Source: Paenibacillus ginsengarvi (lineage in GTDB: Bacteria > Bacillota > Bacilli > Paenibacillales > NBRC-103111). Taken from it: DNA of 64,000 nucleotides. A model generated the notes under the pieces. The model did not search any database. It worked only from the letters and a program-made list of their open reading frames with translations, and was not told where the DNA came from. Below are positions 52,994 through 61,220 of this stretch, in pieces; position 1 is the first letter of the stretch; each line of letters starts with the position of its first letter. A program made the translations under genes and the position numbers. The stretch spans positions 124,001 through 188,000 of the forward strand of contig NZ_RBAH01000016.1 of assembly GCF_003626695.1 (NCBI RefSeq). Reading direction: 5' to 3'.

Positions 52994-53405
52994 TTCCCCA
53001 CTTCCATGATTCCAAATTTGTAGAGGTATTCACCAAGCAAACTCATTTTCCTGCTAAATAGTGCAATACGCTTCCGATGATGCCGGCAGCCTTGCTCACC
53101 GAGTTCAGAAATGGGCCGCAAGCCGGTCCCGGAGCTTTACCTGAAGCCCCTTCACGGCAAATTTTTATAAGCGGCTGCCTTACGGTGAGGTGAGCTGGGA
53201 GTGGAAGTTAAGGTCTTTGTTTGAATTTTTTTTGTAAAATGTAAAATTCGCCCTAACGTTTCAGAGAATTTTGTCGATATTATCTTTGTTGCGGTTTTCC
53301 AACTAGTGTAAATAGTCCTACCTATTAGGAGAGGAGGTGATTGAAATGTGATTGCGTCGCTGAGTTCGCATAGCAAGAAAACTTAATTTCATGGGAGGGG
53401 TATGC
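52994..53405. other. Leader region of the NCS1 permease gene
   Basis: About 410 bp. It holds an inverted repeat GAATTTT...AAAATTC (53223-53249), a possible promoter, a small hairpin TCCTA/TAGGA at 53316-53330, and a perfect anti-16S site AGGAGGTGATT at 53332-53342 that precedes a start-stop ATGTGA. The part before 53200 shows no credible ORF and no recognisable riboswitch. Confidence 0.4.
53348..53386 (+). CDS. Possible 12-aa leader peptide
   Basis: GTG 53348 reads MIASLSSHSKKT and stops at 53386, 20 nt before the permease start. The perfect Shine-Dalgarno AGGAGGTGATT lies 6-7 nt upstream of an overlapping ATG whose next codon is TGA. One of the two may be translated, and could couple or pace permease translation. 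Speculative. Confidence 0.3.
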   Translation: MIASLSSHSKKT

Positions 53406-54692
53406 GTGGAGCAAGCTGCCAAACGAAACGATCTGATCGAGGAGGAATTTGAAAACAGCCCGGTACCGCCGCAGAACAGAAAGTCTTTATTTTCCGTCAC
53501 AATGGTTTGGGTAGGGTTTCCGATGATTATTACAAGTGCCGTTACGGGAGCGACTTTGGTGCAAGGTCTCGGTTTCGGCCGCGGGCTCGCTGCGATGATT
53601 CTCGGCAATTTGCTGCTTTTCGCCTATGTCGGCCTGCTAAGCGCACTTGGCGCGAAAAACGGTTTAAACTTCGCCATGCTCGCTTCGCGTACGTTCGGCA
53701 AGCGTGGTTACATGTTCCCATCGGGGCTGCTGTCCACGCTCGTGATCGGCTGGTTTGCCGTACAAACAGGCTTGACCGGTACTACGCTAGCCGGGACATT
53801 CCCGGTCAATCCGACTGTAATCGCCATCGTGGCCGGCGTGCTGTACTTGCTGCTTACGCTCATCGGAATTCGCGCGCTTTCCTTCATCGGCATTTTGTCC
53901 GCGCCGCTTTTTGTCATATTGGGTTTGTATGTGGCCATAGAGGCGGTCGGCAGCGGACAAGCCATCTGGAGTTATCAAGGAAACCCTGAGATAGCGCTTT
54001 CCTTCGGCGTGGCGGTTACGCTCGTTTTTGCTCTGTTCGTCGATTCGGGGACGTTAACGGCTGATTTCACGCGTTGGGCCAAAAACCGCGGTCACGCCAC
54101 GTTCGCGACGTTCTCCGCATTCCCCGTTGCCAATCTCGTGGCCATGTTGATCGGAGGCATTATCGCGGCTTCGAGCAGCGGAACGGGCGATCTGTTCGGC
54201 GCCATTGCCGCAAAAGGCGGATGGCTGTCCGCCGTCGCCATCCTGTTTTTATTCGTGAATCTGGGTTCCGTATGCTCGCATTGTCTGTATAACGCAGCGG
54301 TAGGATGGTCTTCCATCGTCAAGGGGAACATGCGCGTGCTGGCCGTTATTCTCGGAATTGTAGGCATCGTGCTGGCGGCTCTGGGCGTTTGGAATTACTT
54401 CATCGACTGGCTGAATCTACTCGGTGTCATCGTTCCGCCGATCGGAACGATCATGATTGTCGACCATTATGTGACGCGCAGAAATGACGCAACCGCGGAC
54501 GACCAGATGCGGGCAAAACCGTTCATTGCCTGGCTGCTCGGTTCGACGGCCGCCCTTATTGCGAATTCTTACTTCCCTGACGTGTCTACGGCCGTAATCG
54601 GCATTGTCGTATCTGCGTTCGCTTACTGGCTGATCAGTTTAAACGAATCGACCGTAACGACTGCAGACTTGACTGCGAAATCGGACGTTTAA
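53406..54692 (+). CDS. NCS1-family cytosine/allantoin-type permease
   Basis: A 428-aa transporter with 12 predicted helices. NRKSLFSVTMVWVGFPMIIT and ATLVQGLGFGRGLAAMILGN match the CodB/Mhp1 start; later are GMFRGA-type loops (LVFALFVDSGTLTADFTRWA) and SAFPVANLVAMLIGGIIAAS. NCS1 members import cytosine, purines, allantoin, hydantoin or related compounds. GTG 53406 has GGGAGGGG 6 nt before; ATG 53403 is out of frame. First gene of the apparent biuret module: permease, hydrolase, cupin. The substrate is likely biuret or a ureide, inferred from the next gene. Confidence 0.85.
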   Translation: MEQAAKRNDLIEEEFENSPVPPQNRKSLFSVTMVWVGFPMIITSAVTGATLVQGLGFGRGLAAMILGNLLLFAYVGLLSALGAKNGLNFAMLASRTFGKRGYMFPSGLLSTLVIGWFAVQTGLTGTTLAGTFPVNPTVIAIVAGVLYLLLTLIGIRALSFIGILSAPLFVILGLYVAIEAVGSGQAIWSYQGNPEIALSFGVAVTLVFALFVDSGTLTADFTRWAKNRGHATFATFSAFPVANLVAMLIGGIIAASSSGTGDLFGAIAAKGGWLSAVAILFLFVNLGSVCSHCLYNAAVGWSSIVKGNMRVLAVILGIVGIVLAALGVWNYFIDWLNLLGVIVPPIGTIMIVDHYVTRRNDATADDQMRAKPFIAWLLGSTAALIANSYFPDVSTAVIGIVVSAFAYWLISLNESTVTTADLTAKSDV

Positions 54693-54726
54693 ATTGCCAA
54701 AATCGAATCTAAGGAGCCACGGCTTT

Positions 54727-55431
54727 ATGCAAATTCAAGGCAACCCATATGATTGGCCGTATAACGGCGCGCTTGATCCGAATAAGACAGCGCTGCTCGT
54801 AATCGATATGCAAATCGATTTTTGCGGAAAGGGCGGCTATGTAGACCGGATGGGCTACGATCTGTCTCTCACGGCCCGGGCTATCGCTCCGATTCGCAAA
54901 CTGTTGGAAGCGGTAAGAGCCACCCCCGGCATGACTGTCATCCATACCCGCGAAGGTCACCGTCCGGATTTGGCCGATTTGCCAGCCAACAAACGATGGC
55001 GCAGCAAGCAGATCGGAGCGGAGATCGGCTCGTCGGGTCCGGCCGGGAAAATACTCGTTCGCGGCGAACCCGGATGGAACATCATCGACGAGTTGAAGCC
55101 GATTGACGGCGAAATCGTGATCGACAAGCCGGGAAAAGGCAGTTTTTACGCAACGGATCTTGATTTGATCCTGCTCAATAAGGGCATCACGCATCTCATA
55201 CTAACCGGCATTACAACCGATGTTTGCGTGCATACGACGATGCGGGAAGCGAACGACAGAGGGTACGAATGCCTCATTCTGGAAGATTGCACGGGCGCAA
55301 CGGACTACGATAATCATCTGGCGGCGCTTAAAATGGTCACGATGCAAGGGGGCGTGTTCGGAAGCGTATCTTCATCGGAACAGGTCATCGGCGCGCTTGG
55401 CTCATTACGCCCCAAATTTGTCGGTCAATAA
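54727..55431 (+). CDS. Biuret-amidohydrolase-like cysteine hydrolase
   Basis: A 234-aa isochorismatase-superfamily enzyme. From memory of the family it matches the biuret amidohydrolase (BiuH) type closely: PYDWPYNGALDPNKTALLVI, DFCGKGGYVDRMGYDLSLT, HTREGHRPDLADLPANKRWR, KPGKGSFYATDLDLIL and TGITTDVCVHTTMREANDRG with the catalytic Cys (TTDVC) and Asp (IDMQIDF) and Lys (DKPGKGSF). It would hydrolyse biuret to allophanate plus ammonia. RutB-type ureidoacrylate hydrolases are the nearest alternative. ATG 54727, AAGGAG 10 nt upstream. Second gene of the module. Confidence 0.75.
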   Translation: MQIQGNPYDWPYNGALDPNKTALLVIDMQIDFCGKGGYVDRMGYDLSLTARAIAPIRKLLEAVRATPGMTVIHTREGHRPDLADLPANKRWRSKQIGAEIGSSGPAGKILVRGEPGWNIIDELKPIDGEIVIDKPGKGSFYATDLDLILLNKGITHLILTGITTDVCVHTTMREANDRGYECLILEDCTGATDYDNHLAALKMVTMQGGVFGSVSSSEQVIGALGSLRPKFVGQ

Positions 55432-55451
55432 CACATAATTGGAGGGAAATA

Positions 55452-55874
55452 ATGACGTTCAGAACAACCAAAGTAAACGAAGCATCAGCACTCAGCTGGA
55501 TTCGTTTTGCGGAGCATGATCGCGTGCAGTTCAAAGAAATCGTGCGCGCGGAGGAGGCCGATGAACTGGGCATCGGACTCAGTTCCGTATTGTGGGAAAA
55601 AATAGAAGTCGGCGGCGCGGTTCTTCCCCATTATCACGACGTGGCGGAAATCATCCACATTACCGTCGGCCAAGTTCGTTTGCTTTGTAACGGCGAATGG
55701 AAATCGTTCAAGGCAGGGGATACGTTTCTTGTTCCCGCAGGCAGCGTACACTCGGTGCGCAACGACGATTCGATTCCCACGGAGCAGGTAAGCATTTTCA
55801 TACCGGTGGCCGAACAGCCTCCGTCCAATACGTTTTTTGCCACCCATCCGGTCGAAATCGTTACCGAAGAATGA
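55452..55874 (+). CDS. Cupin-domain protein
   Basis: A 140-aa single-cupin protein. Metal ligands are in VLPHYHDVAEIIHITVGQVR (His-His and Glu) and TFLVPAGSVHSVRNDDSIPT (second His). The core lies at about residues 50-110. Cupins of this size may be isomerases, dioxygenases or regulators. It follows the BiuH-like gene by 20 nt and is likely in the same operon. In vivo role unknown; perhaps it acts on a pathway intermediate or stabilises a ligand. Confidence 0.85.
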   Translation: MTFRTTKVNEASALSWIRFAEHDRVQFKEIVRAEEADELGIGLSSVLWEKIEVGGAVLPHYHDVAEIIHITVGQVRLLCNGEWKSFKAGDTFLVPAGSVHSVRNDDSIPTEQVSIFIPVAEQPPSNTFFATHPVEIVTEE

Positions 55875-55897
55875 AACGAAACGGAATGTGCAGGAAG

Positions 55898-55953
55898 CGA
55901 ATGGGAAGGCGCTTGTGAAAATCCGGCGGATTTTTCGCATGCCTTCCCGTTCG
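55898..55953. other. Two-tier long hairpin between cupin and BMP genes
   Basis: Outer arms CGAATGGGAAGGC and GCCTTCCCGTTCG (one G-T pair) enclose an inner stem AAAATCC/GGATTTT. No T-run follows on the plus strand. It may separate transcription or protect the upstream mRNA. Confidence 0.55.
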
Positions 55954-56009
55954 GCTGAAATATCGTTGCGCATCCGGATTTATGCACAGTTCCAGGAGGA
56001 GTATCCAAC

Positions 56010-57203
56010 ATGAAATTCAAAACATTGCTAGCTTCCCTGCTTGTCGCCTTCGTTCTGATCGCGGCTGCGGGCTGCTCGAGGCCTGACGGCGTTTCCGACA
56101 AAGAAATTGAACAGATGGCGCAATATGTCGATGACAAGGGAAACATCGTTGACGAGAATGGAAAAATCGTGCAGGCGGGAAAGACGGACAACACGAAAGT
56201 CGGATTTTTGTTCGTTGGCGGATTTGACGATTTCGGCTATAATCAGGCAGCTTATTTGGGCAGTATAGCGGTTGAAAAGGCGTTTCCCGACGTTGACGTC
56301 ATCCGCGCTGAGAATGTGCCGGAATCTGCCGAGGTGGAACGTAAAATCGAAGAAATGATTCGGTCCGGCGCCAAAATCATTTTTCCGACTTCTTACGGCT
56401 ATTTGCCGTTCGTATTGAATGTAGCCAAAAAACATCCGGATATCATTTTTTACCATCAAGGCGGACTGGAGTCTTCCGACAACGTAGGCACGTATTTCGC
56501 CTCCATCTGGAAGCAAATGTATTTGTCCGGCGTTGCGGCAGGAAAGATGACGAAGACGGGAAAGCTCGGCTTCGTCGCCTCCGTGCCGATCGAACAGGTG
56601 CTGCTGAACATTAACGCATTTACGATGGGCGCTCGTTCGGTCAACCCGAATGCCACGACGTCGGTCGTATTCACAAACAGTTGGTGCGAACCTGCCGAGC
56701 AAGTGAAAGCGGCCAATCAACTGATCGGCAGCGGGGTCGATATTATTTCGCAGCATCAGGACTGTACGACGTCGATCGTTGAAACGGCTCTCAAGAGCAA
56801 CGTCAAAGTGGTCGGATACCATGCGGATGCGAGCAAGATCGGGAAAAGCAGCTGGATCTCGGGAGGAATTTGGGATTGGGGCAATGCCTACATCGAACTG
56901 GTCAAAACAGCCAAAGATGGCGGCTTCAAATCGAGCCGATATGCCGGGGTGTACCAATTTCCCGATTCGTTCGGGGCGGCCAAGCTGGCGGAATTCGGCC
57001 CCGCTGTTCCCGAGGATGTCAAGCAAATAGTAAAAAGCTTGGAGCCCGATCTCATATCCGGCAACATGCGGCCGTTTACCGGCCCCATCAAAGACAATGA
57101 AGGGAACATCAAAGTTCCAGCCGGCACGGTCGTGAAGGACGAAGACATCATGAGCGGCAGCACTTATTTGGTAGAAGGCGTTATCGGCAAAATCGCAAAA
57201 TGA
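56010..57203 (+). CDS. BMP-family substrate-binding lipoprotein
   Basis: A 397-aa periplasmic-type binding protein of the BMP/PnrA family (purine-nucleoside and related ligands). The signal peptide MKFKTLLASLLVAFVLIAAA ends in AAAGC with the lipobox Cys at about residue 22. Body: VGFLFVGGFDDFGYNQAAYL, FPDVDVIRAENVPESAEVER, IIFPTSYGYLPFVLNVAKKH, GFVASVPIEQVLLNINAFTM, GSGVDIISQHQDC, and a C-terminal WDWGNAYIELV. There are no permease or ATPase genes next to it. Instead a chemoreceptor follows, with start overlap (ATGATG at 57200). So it may be a ligand-presenting protein for that receptor. Confidence 0.88.
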   Translation: MKFKTLLASLLVAFVLIAAAGCSRPDGVSDKEIEQMAQYVDDKGNIVDENGKIVQAGKTDNTKVGFLFVGGFDDFGYNQAAYLGSIAVEKAFPDVDVIRAENVPESAEVERKIEEMIRSGAKIIFPTSYGYLPFVLNVAKKHPDIIFYHQGGLESSDNVGTYFASIWKQMYLSGVAAGKMTKTGKLGFVASVPIEQVLLNINAFTMGARSVNPNATTSVVFTNSWCEPAEQVKAANQLIGSGVDIISQHQDCTTSIVETALKSNVKVVGYHADASKIGKSSWISGGIWDWGNAYIELVKTAKDGGFKSSRYAGVYQFPDSFGAAKLAEFGPAVPEDVKQIVKSLEPDLISGNMRPFTGPIKDNEGNIKVPAGTVVKDEDIMSGSTYLVEGVIGKIAK

Positions 57204-57259
57204 TGAACCGGCTTGCGCCAGCGGCCTGTCGGTGCATTTCATTCACGGGGAGATTTGAT

Positions 57260-58966
57260 ATGGAGAAGCTCAGTCATAAAATGCTGCTTTCGTATTCCTT
57301 TATTATGCTGCTTGTTCTGATTATGGGATTTTTGACGTTTCTCAACATGACGAATTTGAAAAAGGAAGTAAAGGTCATGTCAGTTGTCGGTGTCATCCGG
57401 GTAGATCAGTTCGAGCAGTTGAGCAAAAAAATGATCAACAATATGACGGAAAGCACCGCGATGATGCAAAGCTACTTGATGACCGGCAATCCTGTATATA
57501 AAACGAACTACGACTTGCGTCACTCCGAAATCGAATCCGACCTCAACGGTCTGTCGGAAAGCAAATTCGTCACGACAGCGGAAAAAGAACAAATCGGACA
57601 GTTGATTGCCCTACATCAGGATATCCAAAATAAAATAAAAAGCGATGTGCTTGGCGTCTATGAGAAGGGGGAAGCGGGTGTTGCCCAGGAAGTGCTGCGA
57701 AACAGCTTCAAGCCGATTACGAAGCAATTTCTGGATCAGATGGCATTGTTGAACGATAGCGCGAAGGCGGATGTGAAGCAGCGCGGACAAACGCTGATGG
57801 GAACCAGCGTCAACATGAGCGTGACCACGGTCATCATCGTTCTGGCCATCGTCGCGCTCGGCGTTCTCATCTCCCTTTATACGGCGAACCATATCACCCG
57901 CCGAATTCAAAACGTTGTGGGCGTTGCCAAAAAAATTGCCGCCGGCGATTTGTCCGTTAGTCGTATCGAGGAGAAATCCAAGGACGAGATCGGACAACTA
58001 ACGTCTTCCGTCAACGATATGGCGGAAAATCTGCGGAACCTCATCTCCCAGGTGGCGATAAGCGCGGAACAGGTGGCGGCGGCATCGGAACAACTGACGG
58101 CCAGCGCGGAACAGACGAGCAAAGTGACCGAGGAAATAACCGGTTCTGTGCAGGAATTGGCGGGAGGCTCGGAGAAACAGTTTTCCAGTGCGGAAAACAC
58201 GGCGCAAACGGTCAATGGAATCATCGATCGCCTGCAGGAAGTAGGGACGCTGACCCAAAAAGTAACGGCAACGTCCCAAACCGCTTCCGACGTAGTCGTG
58301 GAAGGCAACAAGGCGATTCAAGTCGCCGTTCGCGAGATGAATTCCGTCAATGAAACCGTGAACGACCTGACCGCATCCGTCAAAAATTTGTGGAACCGAT
58401 CCAAACAAATCGACGACATCGTGGGTGTCATTACCGGAATTTCCGCACAAACGAACTTGCTCGCCCTGAACGCGGCCATCGAGGCAGCGAGAGCCGGCGA
58501 TCACGGCAAAGGCTTCGCTGTTGTGGCGCATGAGGTCCGCAAGCTGGCGGAACAATCCGCCGCATCGGCGCAACAAATCAATAGTTTGATCAGCGCGATT
58601 CAGGAAGAAATCGGCCACGTCGTCAATTCCAGCGAGAAAGGAACGCGCGAGCTGGCTGTCGGGATGAACGCCGTTCAAGCTGCCGGGGATTCTTTCACGC
58701 AGATTCACCATGCCGTGGACGAAGTAACGAATCAAATTGACGTTGTTTCGGGCGCGGTCGAGCAAATTTCCGGCGGAGCGGAGCAGATCACCGGGTCGAT
58801 GAATGCGATGATCGCGATTGCCGACACCGTCGCCTCCGGCTCGCAAAATATTTCGGCGGCCACAGAGGAGCAGTTGGCGTCGATGGAGGAAATTGCGAAG
58901 TCGGCTAGCGTACTGGCCAAGCAAGCCGAAGAGCTGCAAAGCCACGTTTCCGAATTCAGGATTTAG
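57260..58966 (+). CDS. Methyl-accepting chemotaxis protein
   Basis: A 568-aa chemoreceptor. Transmembrane helix 1 at residues 8-28 (MLLSYSFIMLLVLIMGFLTF), a four-helix sensor (about 30-185), helix 2 (about 190-212: TTVIIVLAIVALGVLISLYT), HAMP (213-265), and a cytoplasmic signalling rod with the hairpin tip ISAQTNLLALNAAIEAARAG then GKGFAVVAHEVRKLAEQSAA. It lacks an obvious C-terminal pentapeptide tether. ATG 57260 follows GGGGAG; the frame is open 20 codons upstream but without a site. The location directly after a BMP lipoprotein gene suggests it senses that protein with its ligand. Terminator at 58987. Confidence 0.92.
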   Translation: MEKLSHKMLLSYSFIMLLVLIMGFLTFLNMTNLKKEVKVMSVVGVIRVDQFEQLSKKMINNMTESTAMMQSYLMTGNPVYKTNYDLRHSEIESDLNGLSESKFVTTAEKEQIGQLIALHQDIQNKIKSDVLGVYEKGEAGVAQEVLRNSFKPITKQFLDQMALLNDSAKADVKQRGQTLMGTSVNMSVTTVIIVLAIVALGVLISLYTANHITRRIQNVVGVAKKIAAGDLSVSRIEEKSKDEIGQLTSSVNDMAENLRNLISQVAISAEQVAAASEQLTASAEQTSKVTEEITGSVQELAGGSEKQFSSAENTAQTVNGIIDRLQEVGTLTQKVTATSQTASDVVVEGNKAIQVAVREMNSVNETVNDLTASVKNLWNRSKQIDDIVGVITGISAQTNLLALNAAIEAARAGDHGKGFAVVAHEVRKLAEQSAASAQQINSLISAIQEEIGHVVNSSEKGTRELAVGMNAVQAAGDSFTQIHHAVDEVTNQIDVVSGAVEQISGGAEQITGSMNAMIAIADTVASGSQNISAATEEQLASMEEIAKSASVLAKQAEELQSHVSEFRI

Positions 58967-58986
58967 TCCGATAGCTTTTAAGGAAG

Positions 58987-59019
58987 ACCGTCCGGAAAAA
59001 ACGCCGGGCGGTTTTTTTT
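58987..59019 (+). terminator. Rho-independent terminator
   Basis: ACCGTCCGG, then CCGGGCGGT, followed by a run of Ts. It ends the biuret/chemoreceptor module. Confidence 0.9.
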
Positions 59020-59102
59020 GGGTGCAAACCAGGTGCCAATTTTCTTTATCAACTTAATTGCAGTTTTCAAAATTCGTAATTACATACCCGTCCCCCTCTC
59101 AT

Positions 59103-59387
59103 CTAGACCCCCCAGATAACATAGCCGAGTGTCATGTATAGGATTAAGAATAAAAGTAACAGAAGGTGACCTATAATCGACACCGTTCTGATCTTGGATG
59201 CCTTCCCGACCGGCCTACAAAACCATGACATAACGACTCCGATAGGACTTACGAACAGGATTAGACCAAACCAAGCCCCCTGCAGTCTTTGCCCGGCTTC
59301 AAACGGAAACATAAAACTGTACACGGAAAACAAACCGATGCCGATGAATAACAGCAATGAAATCAAGCTAACCATCTTTTTCAGCAT
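59103..59387 (-). CDS. Small membrane protein, unknown
   Basis: A 94-aa protein with three hydrophobic segments: MVSLISLLLFIGIGLFSVYS, then FGLILFVSPIGVVMSWFC, and IIGHLLLLLFLILYMTLGYV near the C-terminus. A basic loop (RPVGKASKIRT) separates the last two. Resembles small integral membrane proteins of Bacilli with no known role. No clear family assignment. It stands alone, convergent with the chemoreceptor gene. Confidence 0.7.
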   Translation of the reverse strand: MLKKMVSLISLLLFIGIGLFSVYSFMFPFEAGQRLQGAWFGLILFVSPIGVVMSWFCRPVGKASKIRTVSIIGHLLLLLFLILYMTLGYVIWGV

Positions 59388-59769
59388 AACCCTTTACACC
59401 CTTCACGGGATTCGATTGTGATGAGTTTACCATACGTTAGAGCGCAGCATACAACCAGTACTAAGTTTCCATAGTACCGGATAAAGGCGCTTCACTAATG
59501 CTAACTCGCTCATTCCCGCAGTTTTCGTGGCCGGCTCAATCCGGTTTAATTTGCCGCAGTATTATTGAAGAGCGGGCCTCCTCGCTCAAAGAGGCAAGCA
59601 AATCACTGTTGGAGCCTAACCAGATGTCCCCATAGCGCTCCATAACGAGTACATCCCCGCATCGTCCAGTTGGTCTGTATCTTGCAGCAGCATTGTTGTC
59701 CTCCTTGACTATTTAATCCAATTTTTCGTAACCTTCACCAGCGTTCGTCCGCAGGCGTTGCGAAATCGC
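59388..59769. other. Intergenic region containing a gene remnant
   Basis: About 380 bp between two minus-strand genes. It contains the frameshifted ORF remnant at 59536-59693 described separately. No other ORF and no clear hairpin. Confidence 0.35.
59536..59693 (-). pseudogene. Frameshifted small ORF remnant
   Basis: ATG 59693 has an AAGGAGG site and reads MLLQDTDQLDDAGMYSLWSA before an early stop. The other frame, starting within it, reads a protein-like RPTGRCGDVLVMERYGDIWL then GSNSDLLASLSEEARSSIIL and RQIKPD, ending at TGA 59536. One missing base near 59684 would fuse them into a roughly 52-aa protein. Coding-like character in the second frame suggests a small gene with a 1-nt deletion, or a sequencing error. 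Function not recognised. Confidence 0.4.
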
Positions 59770-61155
59770 TCATTTCTTCGATTCCTCGCGCTGCGTCTGG
59801 ATCGCCTTGTCCAGCAGCTCCTGCCCTTTGGTCTGAAGTACACCGAGCGCTTCTTCCGGCGATTTGCCGCCAGTAAACACAGCGCCGATCTCAGAAGCGG
59901 CCAGAACGTTAAACGATTGTGGGAAGCTGGCCGGTATTTGATTGTACCCGATATACAAAAGCGTATCCGCGGGCTTCAGCGCATAAAAAGCTTCCAGATT
60001 ACGGCCGTACGCTTCGTTGCTGGCCTTCACTCTCGTCATCAACGAGGTTTCGGTGCGCGATTTGATTTTCGCATACTCTTCGCCGTGTATGTATTTGATA
60101 AATTCCCACGCGGGGCGCAATTGCGAGGACCGGCTGCTGATCGCGAATAAATCGGTAAACATAAAATCGGAGCCCGTATCCGCATGTTTCGGGTCCACCG
60201 GGACCGTAACCAGATCCCAATCGAACGTCACCTCTTTCTTCGCCCCCTTCTCCTTCAACCATCTGAGCAGAGAGACATCGTCGATCGCCATCGCGGTTCT
60301 CCCCGCCAGAAAAGGGTCCCGATTGCGGGGATCGCCGAATGTTTGCTTATTATGAAGCCAGTCCTGAACCAAATAAAGGGCTCCCGACTTGTACACGTCT
60401 GCCGCATTTCGTACGATTTTAACCCACGCGTCGGACGCGAGCGTCAATTTTTGGTTGACGGGGTCGATCATATCCAGAAGCTGTCCGCCGCCGATCGACT
60501 TCACGAAGTAATACGGATGCTGCCCGTTCCGGGACTGAAGCCCGTAGACAGGCAAGCTATCGCCGGTTTCGACGGCAAACCTCTGCGCCAGCTTGTACAC
60601 TTTTTCCCAGCTCATCCGGTTTTGCGGATAAGGGACCCCATACTTATCGAACAAGTCTTTATTATAGAACATCGCAAGACTGTAGTAGGTAGTGCCGAGT
60701 CCGTATAAGGAGCCTCCCCCTTTCTCCCTGAGCAGTTCGACAACCGATGGGGCCAGCGCGTTCAGATCGAACCGGTCTTGACGGATCACCATATCCATGT
60801 CGTACAATTTGCCCTCGGCTGCATACTGGACAAACTGCTCCATATTCATCATGTATAGCACATCCGGCCGTTCCCGTTCGATCCACTCCTCCATCGCGGC
60901 AATCGAATAACGGTTGGAGCGATACATCGCTTCCATAGAGGCTACTTCGATGTTCACATTCGGATACTTGGCCATAAACAAGTTTCCATATTTTGAGTAA
61001 AAGCGTTCTTCGTTTTCGTACATGATTTTGAGCGTGACGGGTTCCTGTTCCATCGGTTTTAGCGCTTGAACGTCGCCGTGTCCTTCCAGGCGGCATCCGG
61101 CCGACGTAACCAGAAGCAGCACCGATGCGAATACGGAAAAAAGGGGAGTACGCAA
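59770..61155 (-). CDS. Extracellular sugar-binding lipoprotein
   Basis: A 461-aa extracellular solute-binding protein. The signal peptide RTPLFSVFASVLLLVTSAGC holds a lipobox at about residue 21 when TTG 61155 is used. An in-frame GTG at 61239 overlaps the preceding gene and would give a poor signal. Body: LKIMYENEERFYSKYGNLFM, AKYPNVNIEVASMEAMYRSN, SPEEALGVLQTKGQELLDKA. Type 1 sugar-binding fold. It is paralogous to the upstream gene and neither has adjacent permeases, so they may feed importers elsewhere or have a sensory role. Start uncertain. Confidence 0.8.
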   Translation of the reverse strand: MRTPLFSVFASVLLLVTSAGCRLEGHGDVQALKPMEQEPVTLKIMYENEERFYSKYGNLFMAKYPNVNIEVASMEAMYRSNRYSIAAMEEWIERERPDVLYMMNMEQFVQYAAEGKLYDMDMVIRQDRFDLNALAPSVVELLREKGGGSLYGLGTTYYSLAMFYNKDLFDKYGVPYPQNRMSWEKVYKLAQRFAVETGDSLPVYGLQSRNGQHPYYFVKSIGGGQLLDMIDPVNQKLTLASDAWVKIVRNAADVYKSGALYLVQDWLHNKQTFGDPRNRDPFLAGRTAMAIDDVSLLRWLKEKGAKKEVTFDWDLVTVPVDPKHADTGSDFMFTDLFAISSRSSQLRPAWEFIKYIHGEEYAKIKSRTETSLMTRVKASNEAYGRNLEAFYALKPADTLLYIGYNQIPASFPQSFNVLAASEIGAVFTGGKSPEEALGVLQTKGQELLDKAIQTQREESKK

Positions 61156-61220
61156 CTGTTGTTCACTCGCTTTCCGAACCGTTATGGCCTCTGCACGGCA
61201 GCTTCTTGCCGCTTTTCCTC

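Noticed and set aside
53100..53220. A short plus-strand reading (YKRLPYGEVSWEWKLRSL)
   Set aside because: It has no start codon or ribosome-binding site and stops shortly; likely chance.
53200..53390. A riboswitch (purine, guanidine or similar) before the NCS1 permease
   Set aside because: No conserved core of the classes I know could be matched; only a small hairpin and an inverted repeat were seen.
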